Positions 6,106 through 14,073 of a stretch of DNA of 14,694 bases are shown in pieces. Numbering within the stretch: position 1 is the first letter of the stretch; each line of letters begins with the position of its first letter. The position numbers were made by a program, and so were the translations under genes. The notes under the pieces are model-generated. The model worked only from the letters and a program-made list of their open reading frames with translations. It was not told where the DNA came from and searched no databases. Location: the NCBI GenBank assembly GCA_017446645.1, contig JAFSQO010000159.1, positions 1 through 14,694 of the forward strand. Direction: 5' to 3'. This DNA is from Synergistaceae bacterium (GTDB lineage: Bacteria > Synergistota > Synergistia > Synergistales > Aminobacteriaceae).

Positions 6106-6585
6106 CTACTGCTCCTGCTTCTTGATGTCCGCCCTGATGCCCTGAGTAATCGCAAGCAATCTTTCAGGCTCAACAGGGAAAAACGCGTGATCAGTCCCTG
6201 CTGCACTCCAGACGACTTTATACGCAAACAAATCTGTGTCCAGGACAACGGGCAATTTCTCATCATAGCCTATTGGGGGAACGCCTCCGACGTGAAAGCC
6301 GTAACGTGCGAAAACTTCATCAGGGTTCATCATCTTGCCTCTCTTGCCTCCCAGTGCCTGAGCCGATTTCTTAGCGTCAACTTTGTTAGCACCGCTCATC
6401 AAGACAAGACAGGGTGTTTTCTTGTCAACGATAAAGATCAGGCTCTTGAGAATCTCACAAGGGGGGACTCCGATTGTGTTAGCAGCGTCTTCTACTGTGA
6501 AGATTGTGCTGTCTACTACTTTTATCTCGATGTCAGATGCGCCGGAATTATTCAAGGCTTCCCGGACTTTTTCTACTGGGTTCAA
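6106..6585 (-). CDS. ybaK: YbaK/EbsC-type aminoacyl-tRNA deacylase
   Basis: 159 residues of the YbaK/ProX family, free-standing editing domains that hydrolyse mischarged tRNA (Cys-tRNAPro in the best-known member) in the cytoplasm. K47 in EILKSLIF corresponds to the invariant lysine of the family. SGANKVDAKK near 64-73 and the glycine-rich GGVPPIGY at 100-107 are also characteristic. The start is TTG at 6585: AAAGGAG lies 9 nt upstream, and there is no in-frame ATG nearby. Its exact tRNA specificity cannot be read from sequence. It converges on the AfuA-like gene (41 nt apart) and diverges from transketolase, with its own promoter. Confidence 0.88.
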   Translation of the reverse strand: MNPVEKVREALNNSGASDIEIKVVDSTIFTVEDAANTIGVPPCEILKSLIFIVDKKTPCLVLMSGANKVDAKKSAQALGGKRGKMMNPDEVFARYGFHVGGVPPIGYDEKLPVVLDTDLFAYKVVWSAAGTDHAFFPVEPERLLAITQGIRADIKKQEQ

Positions 6586-6619
6586 TGAAAATTACTCCTT
6601 TGTGAAAAAATTATTCCAG

Positions 6620-6625
6620 ATTGTA
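6620..6625 (-). promoter_or_regulatory. Extended -10 promoter element of ybaK
   Basis: On the minus strand, TGT followed by TACAAT (five of six consensus bases) forms an extended -10. A convincing -35 is lacking, which is common for extended -10 promoters. Transcription would start near 6613, with a leader of about 27 nt carrying AAAGGAG before the TTG start. It faces the transketolase promoter about 20 bp away. Confidence 0.45.
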
Positions 6626-6643
6626 ACATGAAAAGAAAATGCA

Positions 6644-6652
6644 TGAGATAAT
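6644..6652 (+). promoter_or_regulatory. Extended -10 promoter element of the pentose-phosphate operon
   Basis: TGA followed by GATAAT (6647-6652, five of six consensus bases) forms an extended -10. TTGTAA at 6621-6626 is too far (20 bp) to be an ideal -35. The leader would be about 55 nt, without evident hairpin or riboswitch structure, and carries AAGGAGG 11 nt before ATG 6714. Confidence 0.45.
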
Positions 6653-6713
6653 ATAAATCATTCCAGAAAAATTTTACTCTAACGTTTTAAGTTTTAAGGA
6701 GGTTATTATTTTT

Positions 6714-8627
6714 ATGAGTTTACCTGTTTTACATAAATTTCCCGTTGAGGAACTCACGGCTTCACAAATTGCCGAACTTGAAACAGCTGCAAAACGCGCA
6801 AGAGTTGCTGCCCTCACTATGGTAACTGCTGCAAAGAGCGGTCACCCTGCCGGAGCCTTCTCAAGCATGGAAATGTTCATGACAGTATTCGGTGTCGCTG
6901 ACTTAACCCCTCAGAACTGCGACTCACTCGCACGTGACTATGTCGTTGTCTCACACGGCCACACTTCTGCAGGCGTATATGCTGCGTTAAGTGAATGGGG
7001 CTTTGTTGACAGAGAAGAGGCTATGGCTCACTTCAGGGACTGCGGTTCAGCATTTCAGGGCCACGTTACCCGCGAAGTTCCCGGCATTGACTGGGGCACA
7101 GGTAATCTCGGTCAGGGACTTTCAGCAGGAGCAGGCTTTGCCCTCGCACAAAGAGCAAACGGTCATAAAGGACGAGTCTATGTCCTAATGGGTGACGGCG
7201 GACAGACCAAAGGACAGTTAGCTGAAGCAAGACGTATCGCAGTCAAAGAGAATTTAACGGGACTGGTTGCCCTCGTTGACTGGAATAACATTCAGATCTC
7301 AGGCGACCGCAATAAAGTCATGCCCGCTGATCTCGTGAAACTCTGGGGTGCTGACGGCTGGGAAGTCGTAGAAGTCAACGGCCACTCATTCGCCGAAATC
7401 TACAAGGCCCTCAAGAACGCCGGCAAGAACGGGAAGCCTACAGTATTACTTGCTCACACTGTCATCGGCAAAGACGGTCTGGCTATGGAAGGCATTCCTG
7501 ATTATCACGGAAAGCCCCCGGCACGCGATATTTATGACGCAGTTGTGAAGCATTTAGGCGATGACCCTTCAGTACTCGATAAGGCTGTTGAGAGACGCAA
7601 AACTCCACCGGCATACAAGGGACGCAAAGTTAATTACCCAGCGGCCCCAGCTATCGACACAGGCAAGCCATTTGACTACGAAGGCGCGAAAGTCATGGAC
7701 AACAGGGGAGCATTTGGCAAGGCCCTCGCAGATGTCGGCAAGCTCAACTATCAGCAGGCAGGAAAAACCCCGATTCTCGTATTCGATTGCGATTTAAAAC
7801 CCTCAGTAATGACGGGAGGCTTCCAGAAAGAATGCCCCGATAATTTTATTCAGTGCGGAATTCAGGAGCATTGCGTTGCTACTATGTCAGGCACAGCAAG
7901 TATCGCAGGTGTCGTATCAGTATGGGCAGACTTCGGAGTATTCGGAATCGATGAAGTGTTTAACCAGCAGAGACTCAACGACATTAACCACGCAGGCAAC
8001 AAGACAGTATTGACTCACGTAGGTCTTGATGTAGGCGAAGACGGCAAAACTCACCAGTGCATTGACTACGTAGGCTTGCTTCATGACATGTTCGGAGCAA
8101 AAATAGTTGTCCCTGCTGACCCTAACCAGACTGACAGGGCGACTCGCTGGATGCTCAAGACTCCGGGAGATATTTATCTTGCAGTAGGGCGCAGCAAAAT
8201 TGACGGCTTAAAAGAATTCGCAGGCAATTACGAGTTCAAATACGGCGAGGCTGTGAAATTACGCGATGGCAAGGACGGCAGTATCTTCGCCCTGGGTTAT
8301 ATGGTTCAGAACGTACTCAAGGCAGTCGAAGCTCACAACCTGAACGTCAGCGTCTATGCAGTATCATCACCCCTTGAACCCGACATGAAGGCCATACGTG
8401 AGGCAGCAGCACTTGGCCCGATTCTCACAGTCGAAGATCATCACGTCAATACAGGCATGGGTGCTATCATGTTAATCGAAGCAGCTCGTGCAGGGATTGC
8501 TCTTCCCAAAGTCAAGAACTTAGGCGTTGACCATTACGGAGCTTCCGGGACTTCAGACCAGGTCAGGGCAGAGATGAAACTTTCTCCTGATTCAATCGCT
8601 GAAGCATTTGCCAATCTTAAGGGGTAA
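6714..8627 (+). CDS. tkt: Transketolase
   Basis: 637 residues, the normal length for a full (unsplit) transketolase, which transfers two-carbon units between ketose and aldose phosphates in the non-oxidative pentose phosphate pathway using thiamine diphosphate (TPP). The PP domain contains SGHPAGA (H44), SHGHTSAG (80-87), GNLGQGLSAGAG (130-141) and the TPP/metal motif GDG at 160-162 with its partner asparagine at 191-192. The Pyr domain carries GIQEH with the catalytic glutamate E385 that activates TPP. A C-terminal domain follows (YAVSSPLEPD, VEDHHVNTGMGAIM). The sequence differs noticeably from the E. coli type around these motifs, but no key element is missing. It is the first gene of a four-gene plus-strand operon; the next gene starts 7 nt after its stop. 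The strong SD and high-quality frame make the start certain. Confidence 0.95.
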   Translation: MSLPVLHKFPVEELTASQIAELETAAKRARVAALTMVTAAKSGHPAGAFSSMEMFMTVFGVADLTPQNCDSLARDYVVVSHGHTSAGVYAALSEWGFVDREEAMAHFRDCGSAFQGHVTREVPGIDWGTGNLGQGLSAGAGFALAQRANGHKGRVYVLMGDGGQTKGQLAEARRIAVKENLTGLVALVDWNNIQISGDRNKVMPADLVKLWGADGWEVVEVNGHSFAEIYKALKNAGKNGKPTVLLAHTVIGKDGLAMEGIPDYHGKPPARDIYDAVVKHLGDDPSVLDKAVERRKTPPAYKGRKVNYPAAPAIDTGKPFDYEGAKVMDNRGAFGKALADVGKLNYQQAGKTPILVFDCDLKPSVMTGGFQKECPDNFIQCGIQEHCVATMSGTASIAGVVSVWADFGVFGIDEVFNQQRLNDINHAGNKTVLTHVGLDVGEDGKTHQCIDYVGLLHDMFGAKIVVPADPNQTDRATRWMLKTPGDIYLAVGRSKIDGLKEFAGNYEFKYGEAVKLRDGKDGSIFALGYMVQNVLKAVEAHNLNVSVYAVSSPLEPDMKAIREAAALGPILTVEDHHVNTGMGAIMLIEAARAGIALPKVKNLGVDHYGASGTSDQVRAEMKLSPDSIAEAFANLKG

Positions 8628-8634
8628 TATATTT

Positions 8635-10224
8635 ATGGAAGCAAAAGATTTAATCTTACAGGGAAAAACAGCTCTGGGTATAGAGTTCGGCTCAACCAGA
8701 ATCAAAGGCGTTCTGGTCGACTACGAAGGACACGTATTAGCGTCAGGCTGGCATGAATGGGAAAATTCTCTGGTTAATGGCGTGTGGACTTACTCACTTG
8801 ATGAAGTCGATAAGGGACTCATATCCTGCTACTCTGCTCTGAGAAAAGATATAGAGACAAAATATGGCGTTACTCCCAAAAAATTCGGAGCTATAGGCAT
8901 AAGCGCAATGATGCATGGTTATATTGCCCTTGACGCTGACGACAAACAGCTGGCTCCCTTCCAGACCTGGAGAAACACGAATACAACGAAAGCTGCTGAC
9001 ACTCTAACAGAACTTTTTGACTTCAATATCCCGTTAAGATGGTCAGTAGCGCACTTGTATCAGAGAATTCTTGACAATGAAGCTCATGTTAAGAATATCG
9101 CTGGTGTCTTCACATTGGCTGCGTACATGCATTATAAACTCACTGGCTGCAAAGTTATCGGTGTTGGTGATGCTGCCGGAATGTTCCCGATTGATTCAGA
9201 AAAACTTGACTATGACGAAGAAATGGTCGGCAAGTTCGATAATCTGATTCATGACACAGGACTCAAGCTCCGTGAAGTCTTCCCTAAAGTCCTGGTTGCT
9301 GGAGATGATGCAGGCAAACTCACTCAGGAAGGCGCAAAGTTACTCGATGAGTCCGGCAATCTTGAGGCAGGTATCCCCATGTGTCCCCCGGAAGGCGATG
9401 CAGGTACGGGAATGACTGCAACGAACTCAGTTGCTCCCAGAACCGGCAATCTTTCAGCAGGGACAAGCACGTTTGCAATGATAGTCCTTGAGCATAAACT
9501 CTCGAAACTTCACCGCGAAATCGACATGGTGACGACACCTTCAGGCTTCCCTGTTGCTATGAGCCATGCCAACAACGGGACTAGTGACTTGAACGCCTGG
9601 GTCAATATCTTCAGCGAGTTCTGCAATCTAATGGGAGTTAAGGCAGATTTGGGAGAACTCTTCACAAAGCTCTACACTCACGCACTTTCAGGCGATAAAG
9701 ACTGCGGCGGCCTGATGTCATACGGCTATTACTCAGGCGAGAATATTACATTCATCAACGAAGGCAGACCGTTATTTGCACGAATGCCCTCAAGCAACTT
9801 CACTCTTGCTAACTTCATGCGCTCTCATCTCTACTCATCAATCGGCGCAGTAAAATTAGGCATGGATATCTTGCTCAAGGACGAGGGCGTGAAACTCGAT
9901 ATGCTAATGGGTCATGGAGGCTTATTCAAGACACCGTTAGTAATGCAGAAAATCCTCGCTGCTGCAGTAAACAGCCCAGTAAGCGTAATGTCGACAGCAA
10001 GTGAGGGCGGAGCTTGGGGAATTGCCTTGCTCGCTGCGTATCTTGTTGACGGAAAGAGAACCGGTAAACTTGAGGACTATCTCAATCAGCGCGTCTTCAA
10101 AGGCTTGACCGGTGAGGCTGTAGCCCCTGACCCTGAGGACGTTAAGGGCTTTGAGGAGTTCACAAAACGTTATGTAGCTGCTCTCGAAGCTGAGAAGGCT
10201 GCAATAAATTCTATGAATTGGTGA
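8635..10224 (+). CDS. FGGY-family pentulose kinase, divergent subtype (substrate uncertain)
   Basis: 529 residues from ATG 8635. An in-frame TTG at 8608 lies inside tkt and is unlikely, because AAGGGG just upstream serves 8635. FGGY kinases phosphorylate ketoses, glycerol or sugar alcohols with ATP. Visible motifs: GIEFGSTRIKGVLVD near residues 14-28 (phosphate-1 region), ISAMMHG and FQTWRNTNT (sugar-binding region), PPEGDAGTGM with the probable catalytic base D255, GNLSAGTSTF, MGHGGLFKTPLVMQKIL (adenosine site) and SEGGAWGIALLA. The motifs differ clearly from the xylulokinase at 11334 (for example PEGDAG instead of GGGD), so the two are not recent duplicates. The subtype is usually annotated simply as xylulokinase-like or ribulokinase-like; D-xylulose, D-ribulose or L-ribulose are all possible substrates. 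It is 7 nt from tkt and 14 nt from the transaldolase start, which fixes it in the operon. Confidence 0.88.
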   Translation: MEAKDLILQGKTALGIEFGSTRIKGVLVDYEGHVLASGWHEWENSLVNGVWTYSLDEVDKGLISCYSALRKDIETKYGVTPKKFGAIGISAMMHGYIALDADDKQLAPFQTWRNTNTTKAADTLTELFDFNIPLRWSVAHLYQRILDNEAHVKNIAGVFTLAAYMHYKLTGCKVIGVGDAAGMFPIDSEKLDYDEEMVGKFDNLIHDTGLKLREVFPKVLVAGDDAGKLTQEGAKLLDESGNLEAGIPMCPPEGDAGTGMTATNSVAPRTGNLSAGTSTFAMIVLEHKLSKLHREIDMVTTPSGFPVAMSHANNGTSDLNAWVNIFSEFCNLMGVKADLGELFTKLYTHALSGDKDCGGLMSYGYYSGENITFINEGRPLFARMPSSNFTLANFMRSHLYSSIGAVKLGMDILLKDEGVKLDMLMGHGGLFKTPLVMQKILAAAVNSPVSVMSTASEGGAWGIALLAAYLVDGKRTGKLEDYLNQRVFKGLTGEAVAPDPEDVKGFEEFTKRYVAALEAEKAAINSMNW

Positions 10225-10238
10225 GGTATTGTATAATT

Positions 10239-11276
10239 ATGAAAACAAGTATCCATGAAGTTTTTGACTTAGGGCAGAGCATTTGGCTCGACTACATCAG
10301 CCGTGACTTAATCGCTTCGGGCGGTCTTCAGGACTGGATTGACAAGGGAGTTGTCGGAGTTACTACTAATCCTTCGATTTTTGAGAACGCAATTGCAAAG
10401 ACAAAGGATTATGACGAAGAGATCGCTTCACTCGCAAAATCAGGTAAGACCAGCGCGGAGATTTACGAGATTTTAACGCTTCAGGAAGTCGGGGCAGCTG
10501 CGGACATCCTCAAACCCGTTTATGATAAGACCAACGGTAAAGACGGCTATGTCAGTCTTGAGGTCAACCCGTTAATCGCATCTGACAAAGATACGACAAT
10601 CAGCGAGGCCAAGAGATTATTTGCGTTACTCAACAGGCCGAACGTCATGATAAAGATTCCTGCAACACCTGAAGGCATAGCAGCCCTTGAAGAGTGCATT
10701 GCAGCAGGTATCAACGTGAATTCAACGCTGATCTTCTCTCAGGAGCAGTACATTGACGTAGCTAAGGCATTCATAGCCGGAGCAAAACGTGCGAAAAAAG
10801 TACCGGCTTCTGTAGCATCTGTATTTGTGAGCAGGGTTGACACAGCAGTCGACAAGTTACTCGCTGAAAGGGGCAGCACCAATCTTGAGGGCAAAATCGC
10901 AGTTGACGGCATTAAACTCATGTATCAGAGCTTCAAAGAGTTATTTGCAGGTATCGAGGCAAAGCAAAGACCGTTATGGGCAAGCACAGGCACAAAGAAC
11001 CCTGCATACAGTGATGTCGTCTATATCGAGACACTAATCGGCCCTGAAACAGTAAATACTGTTCCTCCTGCAACGTTGAACGCCTTCGTAAGTCACGGCA
11101 AGGCTGCTATGACCATTGAGACCGGACTTGATGAGGCAAAATCGGACCTGAAGAAACTTGAGAATTTAGGCATTGACATTAAGGCAGTGTGTGCAAAGCT
11201 GCTTGCTGACGGGTTAAGCTCATTCAACAAGGCTTTCGAGTCCCTGATGTCGGCCATTGAAGTAAAGGCAAAATAA
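10239..11276 (+). CDS. tal: Transaldolase (long form)
   Basis: 345 residues. Transaldolase moves a three-carbon dihydroxyacetone unit between sedoheptulose 7-phosphate and glyceraldehyde 3-phosphate through a Schiff base. VVGVTTNPSIFENAI near residues 37-51 is the family signature; NVMIKIPATPEGIAAL carries the probable Schiff-base lysine K139; NVNSTLIFS, SVFVSRVDTAVD and WASTGTKNP follow in the expected order. TLIGPETVNTVPPATLNAF is typical of the long-form subfamily, rather than the roughly 215-residue fructose-6-phosphate aldolase type. The start is ATG 10239, with TGAGGT about 12 nt upstream; the open frame extends to TTG 10218, which overlaps the previous gene and has no SD. Third gene of the operon, functionally paired with tkt. 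Confidence 0.94.
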   Translation: MKTSIHEVFDLGQSIWLDYISRDLIASGGLQDWIDKGVVGVTTNPSIFENAIAKTKDYDEEIASLAKSGKTSAEIYEILTLQEVGAAADILKPVYDKTNGKDGYVSLEVNPLIASDKDTTISEAKRLFALLNRPNVMIKIPATPEGIAALEECIAAGINVNSTLIFSQEQYIDVAKAFIAGAKRAKKVPASVASVFVSRVDTAVDKLLAERGSTNLEGKIAVDGIKLMYQSFKELFAGIEAKQRPLWASTGTKNPAYSDVVYIETLIGPETVNTVPPATLNAFVSHGKAAMTIETGLDEAKSDLKKLENLGIDIKAVCAKLLADGLSSFNKAFESLMSAIEVKAK

Positions 11277-11293
11277 CGCAAAATCAGACCGTT

Positions 11294-11321
11294 CCCCTTG
11301 TCAGGATTTTATGGCGAGGGG
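11294..11321 (+). repeat. Stem-loop in the tal-xylB gap, overlaps the xylB Shine-Dalgarno
   Basis: CCCCTTGTC (11294-11302) pairs with GGCGAGGGG (11313-11321) over nine pairs (two G-T) around a 10-nt loop. The right arm contains most of AGGGGAG (11317-11323), the SD of xylB, 10 nt before its ATG. Folding could therefore lower translation of xylB. There is no U-run, so termination is doubtful. The sequence matches the hairpin at 3082-3115 in four blocks. Confidence 0.6.
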
Positions 11322-11333
11322 AGTTTAACCACC

Positions 11334-12794
11334 ATGAGATACTTTATAGGCATCGATTTAGGCACTTCAAGCGTAAAATCACTCTTAATGAGCGAAACAG
11401 GTGATGTAATCGGCATTGCCCAACGAGAGTATGACATTCTCAAGGCTAATACTTCATGGGCTGAACAGGATATGGACTCGTTATGGCTGAAGACTTGCGA
11501 GACCCTGCAGGAACTCACGGGGAAATTCAAGCATAATATCGCAGGTATAGGCTATTCCGGACAAATGCACGGGCTGGTCATGCTCGACAGGGATAATCAC
11601 CTAATAAGACGCGCTATTATTTGGGCTGACCAGCGTTCCGGCGACGAGATAGAATTTATCTCACGGGTTATTCCTGATTACCGAAATATCACGTTTAACT
11701 CATTAAGTACCGGCTTCCTTGCTGCATCGTTAATTTGGGTGCGGGAACATGAACCTGATAATTACTCAAAAATAGCTCACGTAATGCTCCCGAAAGATTA
11801 CATACGATTCAAGATGTCTGGCGAACTGGGCACGGACTTATCTGACGCTTCAGGAACGGGAATATTTGACATGCAAAGACGTAACTGGAGCACCGGGATG
11901 ATTCGCGAACTTGAACTTGACCCAAAAATCTTTGTAAGCGTTCATGACTCCTGCGAAATTGCCGGACAACTCAACCAAGAGTGCTCTGATTTAACGGGCT
12001 TACCTGAAGGGGTTAATCTCGTCTACGGCGGCGGTGATACACTCGTTCAGACTATAGGAAATGGAGTTACTGACCTGACAAAAAGCCTGATCTCGAATAT
12101 AGGCACAGCAAGCCAATTATTATGTCCGGTTAATCAGCCTTTACATGATAAAGAATTCCGCACTAATACGTTCTGTCATGTCGTGAAAAATCAATGGCTT
12201 TTAATGGGGGCTAATCTTAACGGGGGAGTTGCTTTAAAGTGGCTGAAAAACATTCTCGAAGCTCCTGACTATAATTACATGACGGATTTAGCACTGCAGT
12301 CTGAACCTGGTGCAAAAAATTTACTCTTCCTGCCATACCTGAACGGCGAAAGGACACCATATAACGACCCTGAGGCACGAGGCGTTTTTCTGGGCTTAAG
12401 TCTCGTTCATTCACGCAAAGAATTAATCAGGTCAGTCATGGAAGGCATTATCTTCTCTCAGCGTGAGACCCTCGAAATTTTCTCGCAAATCGGCCTCAAG
12501 TTCTCCAGAGTAATTGCTTCAGGAGGAGGCGCAAAGAGTGAAGCGTTCAAATCAATAATAGCGTCAACCCTGAAGTGCGAAGTCCTAACTAACTCAATCA
12601 CAGAACAGGGCTGTATCGGTGCTGCTATCCTTGCTGCTGTAGGTACTGGTGCATTCTCAAGCATTCACGAAGCCTGCAATACTATCGTAAAATTCGATGA
12701 GCGCGTTACTTATCCTGTTAAAGACTTAACGGGGCGTTATGATGAGTTATTCGCGAGATTTCACAGGATTTACCCTGCTACTAAAGGAGTATAA
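11334..12794 (+). CDS. xylB: Xylulokinase
   Basis: 486 residues, the usual xylulokinase length. The enzyme phosphorylates D-xylulose to D-xylulose 5-phosphate, the substrate of transketolase encoded upstream. FIGIDLGTSSVKSLL (D8) is the N-terminal phosphate motif; GYSGQMHGLVMLD and AIIWADQRS match the xylulose-binding region; GGGDTLVQTIGNG carries the probable catalytic base D235, essentially the E. coli position (D233). LPYLNGERTPYNDP, ASGGGAKSEAF and EQGCIGAAILAA complete the FGGY signatures. The start is ATG 11334, with AGGGGAG 10 nt upstream; a TTG at 11298 would add residues lacking the family pattern. It is last in the operon and separated from tal by 57 nt holding a hairpin. No xylose isomerase or transporter is in the window, so the pentose source is unknown. 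Confidence 0.92.
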   Translation: MRYFIGIDLGTSSVKSLLMSETGDVIGIAQREYDILKANTSWAEQDMDSLWLKTCETLQELTGKFKHNIAGIGYSGQMHGLVMLDRDNHLIRRAIIWADQRSGDEIEFISRVIPDYRNITFNSLSTGFLAASLIWVREHEPDNYSKIAHVMLPKDYIRFKMSGELGTDLSDASGTGIFDMQRRNWSTGMIRELELDPKIFVSVHDSCEIAGQLNQECSDLTGLPEGVNLVYGGGDTLVQTIGNGVTDLTKSLISNIGTASQLLCPVNQPLHDKEFRTNTFCHVVKNQWLLMGANLNGGVALKWLKNILEAPDYNYMTDLALQSEPGAKNLLFLPYLNGERTPYNDPEARGVFLGLSLVHSRKELIRSVMEGIIFSQRETLEIFSQIGLKFSRVIASGGGAKSEAFKSIIASTLKCEVLTNSITEQGCIGAAILAAVGTGAFSSIHEACNTIVKFDERVTYPVKDLTGRYDELFARFHRIYPATKGV

Positions 12795-12800
12795 AGAGTG

Positions 12801-12806
12801 TATAAT
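12801..12806 (+). promoter_or_regulatory. Perfect -10 box upstream of the ankyrin gene
   Basis: TATAAT matches consensus exactly and lies 36 bp before ATG 12843, in the 48-bp gap after xylB. No good -35 is found 16-18 bp upstream. A similar block (GTGTATAATTAA, then GTGTAATTAA) is repeated directly. The gene may have its own promoter in addition to read-through from the operon. Confidence 0.45.
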
Positions 12807-12842
12807 TAACGTGTAATTAAATCACGAAAGGATTGATTATAC

Positions 12843-14027
12843 ATGTCTGATATTGCAAACGAAAACGAAAATAAAAACCTAAACGAAGGCAAGAAAACTG
12901 ACTCTGCCACAAAACCAAGGACAGGGCAGAAGTTCACAAAGAAGCCCAATCCAAACAAGAAGCCCAAATCCAACAAGCCTCCGATTGAGCGCAGGGAATT
13001 CACTCCGGAAGAGAACGCGGAATTCTTCAGGCTAGTGCAGTCACTTGAAGTTGAGGACATGAAGAAGGCTGTAGACATGGTCTATCATGGTGCTGATGTC
13101 CACGTCCGCGAGGAGACAGGCAACACCGCTCTCATGTGGGCAGCTGGTCAGGGTCATACTCCGTTGGTCAGGGCTTTGCTGAAATTCGGGGCAAAAGTCA
13201 ACGAACAGGACAGCATGGGACGTAGTGCCTTGTATTGGGCTGCAAGGGGAGGTTTTGCCCAGGCTGCTAAAGTACTGCTTGCTGCAAAGGCTGACCCTAA
13301 CCTCATGACAGAGTGGCACGGTTCGGCTATTCTCGCTGCTGCAAGAAGTGAAGGCACTCAGGTCTCCCTAGATCTCATAAAGGCTGGTGCTGACGTTACC
13401 ATCGCTGACGACTACAATATGAGCGCAATCATGTATGCTGTCAGAAGGGGAAATCTCACGGTTTTCGAGGCTTTGTTGGATGCTGGCGTTGACGTTCACC
13501 TAATCAGCGAACAGGGTGACAGTCTGCTTACTCTTGCTGCTTTCGGAGGCAATGCTGAGATAGCTGAAACCTTGCTGGATATGGGATTTGACATCAACTT
13601 TAAAGGCTCATTGGGTGAGACTGCATTAGTCAAGGCTGCAAGACGCAACAAGGTCAAATTCGTAAAGCTCATGCTCGCAAGGGGAGCTGACAGGACTATC
13701 ACTAATGACGAAGGCAAAACTGCTGAAGAGTACGCAAGGACAGGCACTAAAAACGGCGTTAATCCGAATATGGTCGCCCTCTTTGAAGCAAAAGCCCAGC
13801 TTGAACCTAAACCCAATACTAAACCCAATAAGAAGGCAGGTAAAGCTGTAAAGAATCAAACAACAGAAAAAGCTGAGACAAAGCCAGAACCAAAGGCAGA
13901 ACCCAAGGCCGAAGCTGTGATCGAGACTGATAAAGCTCCGGCACCTGAGAAGAAGAAGGCCCAGTCAGTGATAAAGAAAGTCGCGGTAAAGGGCAAATCA
14001 GGGAAAACCGGCAAGAAATTAATTTAG
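12843..14027 (+). CDS. Cytoplasmic ankyrin-repeat protein with basic low-complexity tails
   Basis: 394 residues, no signal peptide or membrane segment. Residues 1-52 are rich in Lys, Asn and Pro and look disordered. Residues 53-91 form a degenerate capping repeat (AVDMVYHGADVHV). Six regular 33-residue ankyrin repeats follow: 92-124 (TGNTALMWAAGQGH), 125-157, 158-190, 191-223, 224-256 and 257-289, each with the G-x-T/S-A-L start and an LLxxGADV-type end; a C-terminal cap covers 290-320. Residues 321-394 are a Lys/Pro/Glu/Ala tail, ending in KGKSGKTGKKLI. Ankyrin repeats bind proteins; the basic tails could bind nucleic acid, as H1-like tails do, but that is speculative. The start has AAAGGA 10 nt upstream. 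It follows xylB on the same strand but has no evident metabolic link to it. The partner is unknown. Confidence 0.9.
   Translation: MSDIANENENKNLNEGKKTDSATKPRTGQKFTKKPNPNKKPKSNKPPIERREFTPEENAEFFRLVQSLEVEDMKKAVDMVYHGADVHVREETGNTALMWAAGQGHTPLVRALLKFGAKVNEQDSMGRSALYWAARGGFAQAAKVLLAAKADPNLMTEWHGSAILAAARSEGTQVSLDLIKAGADVTIADDYNMSAIMYAVRRGNLTVFEALLDAGVDVHLISEQGDSLLTLAAFGGNAEIAETLLDMGFDINFKGSLGETALVKAARRNKVKFVKLMLARGADRTITNDEGKTAEEYARTGTKNGVNPNMVALFEAKAQLEPKPNTKPNKKAGKAVKNQTTEKAETKPEPKAEPKAEAVIETDKAPAPEKKKAQSVIKKVAVKGKSGKTGKKLI
13116..13709 (+). repeat. Six in-frame ankyrin repeat units (99 bp each)
   Basis: The encoded segment at residues 92-289 divides exactly into six 33-residue units without insertions. 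Each carries the alanine-rich helix pair (for example ALYWAARGGFAQAAKVLL and AIMYAVRRGNLTVFEALL). The units have diverged strongly at the DNA level, so this is an old, stable array rather than a recent expansion. Confidence 0.85.
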
Positions 14028-14035
14028 TAATCAAC

Positions 14036-14055
14036 AGGGGGCAATCACGCTCCCT
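14036..14055. terminator. Stem-loop between convergent genes, possible bidirectional terminator
   Basis: AGGGGGC (14036-14042) pairs with GCTCCCT (14049-14055) over seven pairs (one G-T) around a 6-nt loop. It lies 8 nt after the ankyrin stop and 18 nt past the stop of Maf on the other strand, where a shared terminator would be expected. The following sequence is only moderately T-rich (TATGCTTTCT), so it is a weak intrinsic terminator at best. Confidence 0.5.
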
Positions 14056-14073
14056 TATGCTTTCTAATCTATT

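Noticed and set aside
6187..6631. Plus-strand open frames of 133 and 82 codons opposite ybaK
   Set aside because: The opposite strand encodes all YbaK motifs with an SD and start. The plus-strand translations have no recognisable features and run through the ybaK promoter region.
6653..6713. Thiamine pyrophosphate riboswitch before transketolase
   Set aside because: The leader is only about 55 nt, AT-rich, and shows neither the conserved THI-box sequences nor paired helices.
13041..14034. Several minus-strand open frames opposite the ankyrin gene
   Set aside because: They lie antisense to a clearly coding repeat protein, have no SD or family resemblance, and arise from its repetitive, alanine/lysine-rich codon content.
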